DNA of 6,922 nt from the NCBI GenBank assembly GCA_904393855.1, contig CAJFNE010000115.1, positions 1 through 6,922 of the forward strand, read 5' to 3'. This DNA is from an uncultured Oscillibacter sp. Lineage in GTDB: Bacteria; Bacillota; Clostridia; Oscillospirales; Oscillospiraceae. Positions 1 to 5,092 of the stretch are shown in pieces (positions within the stretch are counted from its first letter, which is position 1; every line of letters starts with the position of its first letter). Position numbers and translations under genes: made by a program. The notes below the pieces were generated by a model that saw only the letters and a program-made list of their open reading frames with translations, was not told where the DNA came from and did no database searches.

Positions 1-1090
1 CATCGCCGCCCGCAGCCTCAAGACTAAGCGCACCGTCATCACCAAGCTGATGGACGCGGGATTGTATCCCTACACGAAGTACTACCTGGGCACCTTTGAC
101 AACCACTTCTCCACCATCGGCCTCATCGGCATGAACGAGGTGGGCCTGAACGCCAAGTGGCTGCGGAAGGACCTGACCCATCCGGAGACCCAGGCTTTCG
201 CCAAGGACGTGCTGAACCACATGCGGGAACGCCTCTCCGACTACCAGGAGCAGTACGGCGACCTCTACAACCTGGAGGCCACTCCCGCCGAGTCCACCAC
301 CTACCGGCTGGCCAAGCACGATGTGGAGCGGTATCCCGACATCATCACCGCCGCCAAGCACCCCGGCGACACGCCCTACTACACCAACTCCTCGCACCTG
401 CCGGTGGGCTATACCAACGACATCTTCGAGGCCCTGGCCATCCAGGACGATTTGCAAACCCTGTATACCTCCGGTACCGTGTTCCACGCCTTCCTGGGCG
501 AAAAGCTGCCGGACTGGAAGACTGCCGCCAACCTGGTGCGGAAGATCGCGGAGAACTTCAAGCTGCCCTACTACACCATGTCTCCCACCTACTCCGTCTG
601 CCAGGACCACGGCTACATCTCCGGCGAGCACTTCACCTGCCCCAAGTGCGGCAAGCAGACGGAGGTGTGGAGCCGCATCACCGGCTACTACCGCCCCATC
701 CAGAACTGGAACGACGGCAAGGTCCAGGAATTCAAGGACCGCCGGGAGTATGAGCTGGAAAACTCCCGCCTGGAGGGCCGCCGGCTCTGCGACCGGGAAA
801 ACGTCACTGCCCCTGACACCGGCGACGCCACCGTGTCCGCGGCGCCCCGACAGGCGGACGGGCTGTATCTCTTCACCACCGCCACCTGCCCCAACTGCAA
901 GATCGCCAAGAGCGAGCTGGAGAAAGCGGGTCTCGCCTACACGACCATGGACGTCAGCGAGCACATGGACCTGGTGACAGAGTATGGCATCCAGCAGGCC
1001 CCCACCCTGATCGTCCGCCACGGGGATCAGGTGGAGAAGCTGGTGAACGCCTCCACCATCAAGCGGTACGCCGTCAGCCACGAGACTTAA
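1..1090 (+). CDS. nrdD: Anaerobic (class III) ribonucleoside-triphosphate reductase with C-terminal redoxin domain, 5'-partial
   Basis: Reduces ribonucleoside triphosphates to deoxyribonucleotides in the cytoplasm under anaerobiosis, using a glycyl radical installed by the activase NrdG. Reading starts at base 2; the N-terminal part, including the ATP cone and catalytic cysteines, lies outside the window. Visible motifs: GTFDNHFSTIGLIGMNE at 89-139; a zinc site made of Cys (599-601), His (608-610) and the pair CPKC (638-649); then SRITGYYRP, whose Gly codon 683-685 is the expected radical site. After a roughly 35-residue linker, a glutaredoxin/thioredoxin-like domain follows from about 860, with active site CPNC (887-898) and a cis-Pro motif QAPTLIV. 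The redoxin is fused in frame, with no stop or start between. NrdD enzymes using redoxin rather than formate as reductant are known; assignment to that type is inference, since the active-site region is missing. No nrdG is in the window. Confidence 0.93.
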   Translation, partial: IAARSLKTKRTVITKLMDAGLYPYTKYYLGTFDNHFSTIGLIGMNEVGLNAKWLRKDLTHPETQAFAKDVLNHMRERLSDYQEQYGDLYNLEATPAESTTYRLAKHDVERYPDIITAAKHPGDTPYYTNSSHLPVGYTNDIFEALAIQDDLQTLYTSGTVFHAFLGEKLPDWKTAANLVRKIAENFKLPYYTMSPTYSVCQDHGYISGEHFTCPKCGKQTEVWSRITGYYRPIQNWNDGKVQEFKDRREYELENSRLEGRRLCDRENVTAPDTGDATVSAAPRQADGLYLFTTATCPNCKIAKSELEKAGLAYTTMDVSEHMDLVTEYGIQQAPTLIVRHGDQVEKLVNASTIKRYAVSHET

Positions 1091-1103
1091 AGGACGGTCC
1101 TTT
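1089..1103. repeat. Perfect short palindrome overlapping the nrdD stop codon
   Basis: AAAGGAC (1089-1095) and GTCCTTT (1097-1103) are perfect inverted copies separated by a single G. The left arm uses the last two bases of the nrdD stop codon. As RNA it could form only a 6-bp stem with a 3-base loop and has no T-run behind it, so it is a weak terminator candidate. It could also be a protein-binding site or chance. Confidence 0.4.
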
Positions 1104-1110
1104 CGCAAAT

Positions 1111-1143
1111 CAAAGCGGAGAGAACCTGCTTCTCTCCGCTTTG
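1111..1143 (+). terminator. Strong intercistronic hairpin between nrdD and the trxB-like gene
   Basis: CAAAGCGGAGAGAA (1111-1124) pairs perfectly with TTCTCTCCGCTTTG (1130-1143), a 14-bp stem closing a 5-base loop (CCTGC). A real U-tract is lacking: only TTT at the base of the stem, followed by GCAGTATAAGG. It may act as a leaky terminator, an mRNA-end stabiliser for nrdD, or a brake on expression of the next gene, whose ribosome binding site begins 7 bases downstream. The hairpin is certain; its role is inference. Confidence 0.55.
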
Positions 1144-1149
1144 CAGTAT

Positions 1150-1156
1150 AAGGAGG
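1150..1156 (+). promoter_or_regulatory. Ribosome binding site of the trxB-like gene
   Basis: AAGGAGG is a near-perfect Shine-Dalgarno sequence placed 5 bases before ATG 1162. It decides the start against an in-frame TTG at 1141, which lies inside the hairpin and has no ribosome binding site. Confidence 0.85.
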
Positions 1157-1161
1157 CTGCT

Positions 1162-2067
1162 ATGCCGGAACATTTTGACATCATCATCGTGGGCGGCGGT
1201 CCCGCGGGACTCACCGCCGCCATCTATGCCCGCCGGGCAAACAAATCCGTCCTGGTACTGGAGAAAGCCGCCGTGGGCGGGCAGATCGCCTCCTCCCCCC
1301 GGGTGGACAACTTCCCCGGCCTGCCCGGTATCTCCGGCGCGGAGCTGGCGGACCGGCTGTTCGAGCAGGCCTCCGGCCTGGGCGCCCGCCTGGAGCTGGA
1401 GGAGGTCCTGGAACTGCGGGACGGCAGTCCCAAGACCGTGGTCACGGACTACGGCACCTACACCTGCGGCGCCCTGATCTACGCCGGCGGCATGACCCAC
1501 CGCTCCCTGGGCCTGGCCCGGGAGGCGGAACTGCCCGGCGTCTCCTACTGCGCCGTGTGCGACGGGGCCTTCTACCAGGGGAAGGACGTGGCCGTAGTGG
1601 GCGGCGGCAACACCGCCCTGCAGGATGCCCTGTACCTCTCCGACCTGTGCCGTCAGGTCACGCTGATCCACCGCCGGGACCAGTTCCGGGGGGACCCCAT
1701 CCTGGCGGAGGCCCTGCGGCAGCGGCCCAACGTCACCTGTCTGCTGAACACGGTGGTGGACGCGCTGCTGGGGGAGGAGGTTCTGACCGGCCTGCGGCTG
1801 CGGAACACCGTGACCGGCGAGCTCTCCGAGCTGGCGGTCTCCGGATTGTTCCAGGCGGTGGGACAGCTGCCCCAGACGGCTCCCGCCGCCGCGCTGCTCC
1901 CGCTGGACGAGGGGGGCTTCCTCCCCGCCGGAGAGAGCTGTGCCACCTCCCTGCCCGGCATTTTCGTGGCCGGAGATTGCCGAACCAAAGAGATTCGCCA
2001 GCTGACCACCGCCTGCGCCGACGGCTCCGCGGCCGCCCTGGCCGCGATTCAATATCTCTCCCGGTAA
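1162..2067 (+). CDS. trxB: Thioredoxin-reductase-like NADPH:disulfide flavoprotein
   Basis: A 301-residue cytosolic flavoprotein, close to the usual length of low-molecular-weight thioredoxin reductases, which pass electrons from NADPH through FAD to a redoxin disulfide. In order: FAD dinucleotide fold VGGGPAGL (residues 10-17), redox-active CAVC (130-133), NAD(P)H fold VVGGGNTA (145-152), HRRDQFR (170-176) with the basic pair associated with NADPH preference, and the second FAD motif GIFVAGDCRTKEIRQLTTACADG (266-288). ATG 1162 is chosen because AAGGAGG sits 5 bases upstream. No free thioredoxin gene is adjacent, but the gene upstream encodes an NrdD with a built-in redoxin domain, so that domain is an attractive substrate. 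The gene may be co-transcribed with nrdD through the hairpin at 1111-1143, and ends at a strong terminator. Reduction of a separate thioredoxin elsewhere in the genome remains equally possible. Confidence 0.92.
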   Translation: MPEHFDIIIVGGGPAGLTAAIYARRANKSVLVLEKAAVGGQIASSPRVDNFPGLPGISGAELADRLFEQASGLGARLELEEVLELRDGSPKTVVTDYGTYTCGALIYAGGMTHRSLGLAREAELPGVSYCAVCDGAFYQGKDVAVVGGGNTALQDALYLSDLCRQVTLIHRRDQFRGDPILAEALRQRPNVTCLLNTVVDALLGEEVLTGLRLRNTVTGELSELAVSGLFQAVGQLPQTAPAAALLPLDEGGFLPAGESCATSLPGIFVAGDCRTKEIRQLTTACADGSAAALAAIQYLSR

Positions 2068-2072
2068 TACCT

Positions 2073-2114
2073 GCCGGCAGCGCCGCTGATAGCGGCGCTG
2101 CCGGCTTTCCGTTT
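2073..2114 (+). terminator. Rho-independent terminator after the trxB-like gene
   Basis: GCCGGCAGCGCCGC (2073-2086) pairs perfectly with GCGGCGCTGCCGGC (2092-2105), a 14-bp GC-rich stem with loop TGATA, followed by TTTCCGTTT. It begins 5 bases after the stop codon and separates the nrdD/trxB unit from the regulator and purine genes. Confidence 0.87.
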
Positions 2115-2174
2115 CCTCGCCGCCCGCCACAACCGCCGACGGAAAAGGGAATCGCAAACTGTCGGATTTGCCTA

Positions 2175-2203
2175 TTGCGCCTGCTCTGGAAATTCGATAC
2201 AAT
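2175..2203 (+). promoter_or_regulatory. Candidate sigma-A type promoter for the GntR regulator
   Basis: TTGCGC (2175-2180) and TACAAT (2198-2203) are separated by 17 bases, matching the housekeeping -35/-10 layout. The -10 matches 5 of 6 positions and the -35 only 3 of 6. It lies in the only clearly AT-richer part of the 182-base gap following the terminator, and would start transcription around 2209-2211, about 40 bases before the regulator's ATG. Confidence 0.5.
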
Positions 2204-2226
2204 GAAATTGCTCCAATGGTATTACC
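2200..2226. promoter_or_regulatory. Cluster of short inverted repeats overlapping the promoter, possible operator
   Basis: CAAT-GAA-ATTG (2200-2210), the overlapping ATTG-CTC-CAAT (2207-2217) and GGTA-T-TACC (2218-2226) are three successive small dyads at the -10 and start of transcription. GntR proteins often repress their own promoter from dyads with GT and AC arms. GGTATTACC has such arms but is one base shorter than the usual GTnTAnAC core. Operator function is inference. Confidence 0.3.
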
Positions 2227-2249
2227 TTTCAGGAAGCGAGGTGCATGAC

Positions 2250-2975
2250 ATGAGCACGCAGCCCGTGCAAGCCAAAACCATCCGCGCCCAGCTGCTGGCC
2301 GATATGCGCCAGGGGGTCTACGCAGATGTGGACCGCCTGCCCCGGGAGAGCGTGTTGGCGGAGAAGCTGGGCATCAGCCGCACCCAGCTGCGGGATATTC
2401 TGGCCTCCCTGGACCGGGAGGGCTTCATCACCCGCCGCCACGGCGTGGGTACCATGATCAACCGCCACGTTTTAAACTGCCGCACCCGCATGGATATTGA
2501 GGTGGAGTTCCTGGACATGATCCGCCAGAGCGGCTGCGCGGCGGCGGTGGCGTTTGTCCGTTCCTCGGAGGATACCGCCGACGCCCATGTATCCCAGCAG
2601 CTGGGAATCCCGGAGGGTACGCCTGTCCTGCGGCTGTCCCGCCTGTGCACGGCCGACGGCCGGCCCGCCATCTACTGTGAGGATGTGATCCAGCGGTCCC
2701 TGATCCGGCGGGACTTCTCCCCGGGGGACCTGCGCTGCCCCATCTTCCAGTTCCTGCAGGAGTTCTGCGGCATTTCCCCCTACCTGGACCTGACAGACCT
2801 GCGGCCCCTGGCGGCGGATGCCGCCCTGTCGGAGCTGCTGGCGGTTCCCGTGGGTTCGCCGCTGCTGTTCATGGACGAGGTGGACTATGACATTGACGGC
2901 CGGCCGGTCTTTTGCTCCCAGGAGTATTTCGTGGATGGGCTGGTCCGCCACACGGTCCTGCGGAAAAAACTCTGA
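2250..2975 (+). CDS. GntR-family transcriptional regulator, HutC/UTRA type
   Basis: A 241-residue DNA-binding regulator. Residues about 5-75 form the GntR winged helix-turn-helix, with the typical LPRESVLAEKLGISRTQLRD run (30-49) followed by LDREGFITRRHGVGTMI (54-70). Residues about 85-237 look like a UTRA effector-binding domain: R131-L-x(4)-G-R-P-A-I-Y, a short hydrophobic segment FQFLQEFCGI (166-175), then PVGSPLLFMDEVDYDIDGRPVFCSQEYFVDG (200-230). ATG 2250 is preferred because GAGGTG (2238-2243) lies 6 bases upstream; an in-frame GTG at 2241 falls within that site. It has its own likely promoter and sits 86 bases upstream of purE in the same direction with no convincing terminator between, so it may be transcribed into the purine operon or regulate it. 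The ligand cannot be read from the sequence; UTRA proteins commonly sense sugars, amino acids or other small metabolites. Confidence 0.9.
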   Translation: MSTQPVQAKTIRAQLLADMRQGVYADVDRLPRESVLAEKLGISRTQLRDILASLDREGFITRRHGVGTMINRHVLNCRTRMDIEVEFLDMIRQSGCAAAVAFVRSSEDTADAHVSQQLGIPEGTPVLRLSRLCTADGRPAIYCEDVIQRSLIRRDFSPGDLRCPIFQFLQEFCGISPYLDLTDLRPLAADAALSELLAVPVGSPLLFMDEVDYDIDGRPVFCSQEYFVDGLVRHTVLRKKL

Positions 2976-2998
2976 GCCGGTTCCCCGTCTGAACGGCT
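2975..2998 (+). other. Imperfect hairpin at the end of the GntR gene
   Basis: AGCCGGTTC (2975-2983) pairs with GAACGGCT (2991-2998) with one bulged G and loop CCCGTCT. It directly follows the stop codon but has no T-run (GTGCCGCC follows), so termination is doubtful and read-through into purE is plausible. Confidence 0.35.
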
Positions 2999-3019
2999 GT
3001 GCCGCCGTGATCTGGATCG

Positions 3020-3040
3020 AATGAATCATAATCATAATGA
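3020..3040 (+). promoter_or_regulatory. AT-rich leader with repeated CATAAT before purE, possible -10 region or operator
   Basis: Within GC-rich DNA, ATGA-A-TCAT (3021-3029, a dyad) runs into two tandem copies of ATCATA/CATAAT (CATAAT at 3027-3032 and 3033-3038). Each CATAAT matches 5 of 6 positions of a -10 box, but no good -35 lies 16-18 bases upstream of either. The sequence could be a regulated promoter or a binding site for the neighbouring regulator. No purine riboswitch fold is seen here. Confidence 0.3.
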
Positions 3041-3061
3041 GAGATCGAGGAGGAAATCAAC

Positions 3062-3556
3062 ATGAAGAAAGTTGCCGTCATCATGGGCAGTGATTCCGAC
3101 TGGCCCGTGGTCCAGGGGGCCTGCGCCCAGCTGGAGACATTCGGCATCCCCTATGAGGCCCACATCCTCAGCGCCCACCGGACCCCCGCCGCCGCCGCGG
3201 AGTTCGCCAAAAACGCCCGTGCCAACGGCTTCGGCGTCCTGATCTGCGCCGCCGGCATGGCGGCCCATCTGGCGGGGGCTTTCGCGGGGAACTCCACCCT
3301 GCCCGTCATCGGCATCCCCATGAAGGGCGGCGCCATGGACGGGCTGGACGCCCTGCTTGCCACTGTGCAGATGCCCAGCGGCATCCCCGTGGCCACCGTG
3401 GCCATCAATGGCGCCAAGAACGCCGCCGTGCTGGCGGCCCAGATTCTGGCCGTCTCCGACGAGGCGCTGGCCGCCAAGCTGGACGCGGCCCGGGTGGAGA
3501 TGGCCGGGCAGATCGCGGAGAAGGAGGCCAAGCTCCAGGCGGAGCTGGCCCAGTAA
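3062..3556 (+). CDS. purE: N5-carboxyaminoimidazole ribonucleotide mutase (PurE, class I)
   Basis: Converts N5-CAIR to CAIR in de novo purine synthesis, acting in the cytoplasm as a homo-octamer in the class I family. The 164-residue length is typical. Visible: phosphate/substrate loop GSDSDW (residues 9-14), SAHRTP (37-42) with the catalytic-type His39, AAGMAAHLAG (63-72), PVIGIPMKG (81-89), and MPSGIPVATVAINGAKNAAVLAAQIL (104-129). These follow the bacterial class I pattern rather than the class II (CO2-using) pattern. Start ATG 3062 has AGGAGG at 3048-3053, 8 bases upstream. It is the first visible gene of the purine operon. The partner PurK (N5-CAIR synthetase) is not next to it, although purK commonly follows purE; it may be elsewhere or absent. 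A hairpin at 3565-3586 separates it from the purF-like gene. Confidence 0.96.
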   Translation: MKKVAVIMGSDSDWPVVQGACAQLETFGIPYEAHILSAHRTPAAAAEFAKNARANGFGVLICAAGMAAHLAGAFAGNSTLPVIGIPMKGGAMDGLDALLATVQMPSGIPVATVAINGAKNAAVLAAQILAVSDEALAAKLDAARVEMAGQIAEKEAKLQAELAQ

Positions 3557-3564
3557 GTTCCCAC

Positions 3565-3586
3565 TCCGCCGGCAGTCTCCGGCGGA
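3565..3586 (+). other. Intercistronic hairpin between purE and the purF-like gene
   Basis: TCCGCCGG (3565-3572) pairs perfectly with CCGGCGGA (3579-3586) around the loop CAGTCT. It has no T-run behind it (AATTCAAAG), so it is more likely an mRNA processing or stability element, or a partial terminator, than a full stop. Confidence 0.5.
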
Positions 3587-3614
3587 AATTCAAAGTTTCA
3601 GGAGCGTACCAAAT

Positions 3615-5036
3615 ATGGGCGGATTTTTCGGCGCCATCTCCAAGCGGGATTGCGTACTGGACATCTTCTTCGGGGTGGACTACCACTCCCACTTGGGCAC
3701 CCGCCGGGGCGGCATGGCCATCTACGACACGGCCACCGGCTTCCAGCGGCAGATCCACAACATTGAAAACGCCCCCTTTCGGACGAAGTTCGAGGGGGAC
3801 CTGGCTGGCTTCCACGGCACCAGCGGCATCGGCTGCATCTCCGACACGGACCCCCAGCCGCTGCTGATCCGCTCCCACCTGGGGCTGTACGCCATCACCA
3901 CGGTGGGCATCATCAACAACACGGACCAGCTGATCGAGACCCACTTCTCCGGCCCGGGCCACCAATTCCTGGCCCAGAGCAGCGGCAAGGTCAACTCCTC
4001 GGAGCTGATCGCCGCTCTGATCAACCAGAAAGGCTCCCTGCTGGAGGGCATCCGCTATGCCCAGGAAATGGTCGATGGTTCCGCCACGATCCTGCTGCTG
4101 ACGCCGGAGGGCATCATCGCCGCTCGGGACAAGCTGGGCCGCCTGCCGGTGCTGGTGGGGCAGAACGAAGAGGGCTGCTGCGTCTCTTTCGAGTCCTTTG
4201 CCTACCAAAAGCTGGGGTACCACACGGCCTATGAGCTGGGCCCCGGCGAGATCGTCCGCCTGACGGCGGAGGGCTATGAGTCCCTGGCCCCCGCCGGGGA
4301 GGAGATGCGCATCTGCGCTTTCCTGTGGACCTACTACGGCTATCCCAACTCCGATTACGAGGGCGTCAACGTGGAGGTCATGCGCTACCGCAATGGCGAG
4401 ATCATGGCCCGGGATGAGGAGGCCCGGGGCCGCCTGCCCCAGGTGGACTTCGTGGCCGGCGTGCCGGACTCCGGCGTGCCCCACGCCATCGGCTTTGCCA
4501 ACCGCAGCGGCCGGCCTTTCGCCCGGCCTTTCGTCAAGTACACCCCCACCTGGCCCCGGTCTTTCATGCCCGCCAACCAGGAGGTACGCAACCAGGTGGC
4601 CAAGATGAAGCAGATCCCCGTCCCCGAGCTCATCGAGGGCAAGAAGCTCCTGTTTGTGGACGACTCCATCGTCCGGGGCACCCAGCTGAAGGAGACGGTG
4701 GAATTCCTTTACAGCAGCGGCGCCGCGGAGGTGCATATGCGCTCCGCCTGTCCGCCCATCATGTATGGTTGCAAGTACCTGAACTTCTCCCGCAGCAACT
4801 CCGACATGGAGCTGCTGGCCCGCCGGACCATCCAGGAGCTGGAGGGAGACGAGGGGCAGAAGCACCTGGACGAGTACGCCGACGCCTCCACGGAGCGAGG
4901 CCAGTGCATGCTGGAGACCATCTGCAAGCAGCTGGGCTTCAACTCCCTGGGCTATCAGTCCATCGACGGGCTGCTGGAGGCCATTGGCATCGACAAGAGC
5001 AAGGTCTGCACCTACTGCTGGACCGGCCGGGAGTAA
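3615..5036 (+). CDS. PurF-like amidophosphoribosyltransferase homologue lacking the glutaminase catalytic residues
   Basis: This 473-residue protein has the full two-domain layout of PurF. In the N-terminal glutaminase-type domain (about 2-230) the CGVFG start is MGGFFG, so Gly2 (3618-3620) replaces the catalytic Cys. HRGQESAG is replaced by GTRRGGMA (28-35), GHVRY by GIGCI (71-75, Arg lost), the Asn-Gly pair by Val97-Gly98, and the DSE Asp by Ser in NSSEL. The phosphoribosyltransferase domain is well kept: GVPDSG (282-287) and the PRPP loop FVDDSIVRGTQ (347-357). All four positions matching the Bacillus-type [4Fe-4S] ligands are Cys: 234, 386, 465 and 468. The substrate-closing loop KYTPTWPRSFMPANQ is three residues longer than in the PurF downstream. 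The start has CAGGAG at 3599-3604. There are no stops or frameshifts, so it is not a decaying gene. It may use free ammonia, another substrate, or assemble with PurF; function is unknown. Confidence 0.88.
   Translation: MGGFFGAISKRDCVLDIFFGVDYHSHLGTRRGGMAIYDTATGFQRQIHNIENAPFRTKFEGDLAGFHGTSGIGCISDTDPQPLLIRSHLGLYAITTVGIINNTDQLIETHFSGPGHQFLAQSSGKVNSSELIAALINQKGSLLEGIRYAQEMVDGSATILLLTPEGIIAARDKLGRLPVLVGQNEEGCCVSFESFAYQKLGYHTAYELGPGEIVRLTAEGYESLAPAGEEMRICAFLWTYYGYPNSDYEGVNVEVMRYRNGEIMARDEEARGRLPQVDFVAGVPDSGVPHAIGFANRSGRPFARPFVKYTPTWPRSFMPANQEVRNQVAKMKQIPVPELIEGKKLLFVDDSIVRGTQLKETVEFLYSSGAAEVHMRSACPPIMYGCKYLNFSRSNSDMELLARRTIQELEGDEGQKHLDEYADASTERGQCMLETICKQLGFNSLGYQSIDGLLEAIGIDKSKVCTYCWTGRE
4659..4682 (+). 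repeat. 24-base direct repeat, copy 1 (PRPP loop of the purF-like gene)
   Basis: The 24 bases coding DDSIVRGT are identical to 6858-6881 in purF. The match reflects shared ancestry of the two PurF-family genes plus common codon choice. A second identity of 18 bases coding GVPDSG is at 4458-4475 and 6660-6677. Confidence 0.8.
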
Positions 5037-5046
5037 CCGCCGGTCC
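5020..5046 (+). other. Hairpin straddling the stop codon of the purF-like gene
   Basis: GGACCGG (5020-5026) pairs with CCGGTCC (5040-5046). An inner CGG/CCG helix (5028-5030 with 5037-5039) continues the stem past a bulged C, leaving loop GAGTAA that contains the TAA stop. It lies 30 bases upstream of the purC ribosome binding site and has no T-run, so it is not a standard terminator. Confidence 0.4.
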
Positions 5047-5092
5047 CACGCCCAAACACCACACACGTATTTCACGAAGGAGGTCAATTACC

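Noticed and set aside
860..1090. Redoxin domain as a separate small gene
   Set aside because: The frame is continuous from the glycyl-radical domain, with no stop, ribosome binding site or start codon in the linker.
1087..2202. Long open frame on the - strand opposite the trxB-like gene (371 codons)
   Set aside because: Its translation is rich in Gly, Gln, Val and His runs typical of antisense to GC-rich coding DNA, shows no family motif, and lies opposite a clear gene. The same applies to the - strand frames at 3405-5087, 5102-5800 and 5778-6635.
1557..2249. Upstream in-frame extension of the GntR gene
   Set aside because: The frame is open by chance but overlaps the trxB-like gene, the terminator and the promoter; the extension reads as Arg/Gly/Pro-rich nonsense. 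ATG 2250 has a proper ribosome binding site.
2976..3061. Purine riboswitch upstream of purE
   Set aside because: The 86-base leader shows no three-helix aptamer arrangement or conserved loop sequences.
3357..3614. N-terminal extension of the purF-like gene into purE
   Set aside because: It overlaps purE out of frame and translates to Pro/Trp/Arg-rich sequence; homology to PurF begins exactly at MGGFFG (3615).
3615..5036. Treating the purF-like gene as a pseudogene
   Set aside because: It is full length without frameshifts, has a ribosome binding site, and keeps all transferase and Fe-S positions; loss is confined to the glutaminase site.
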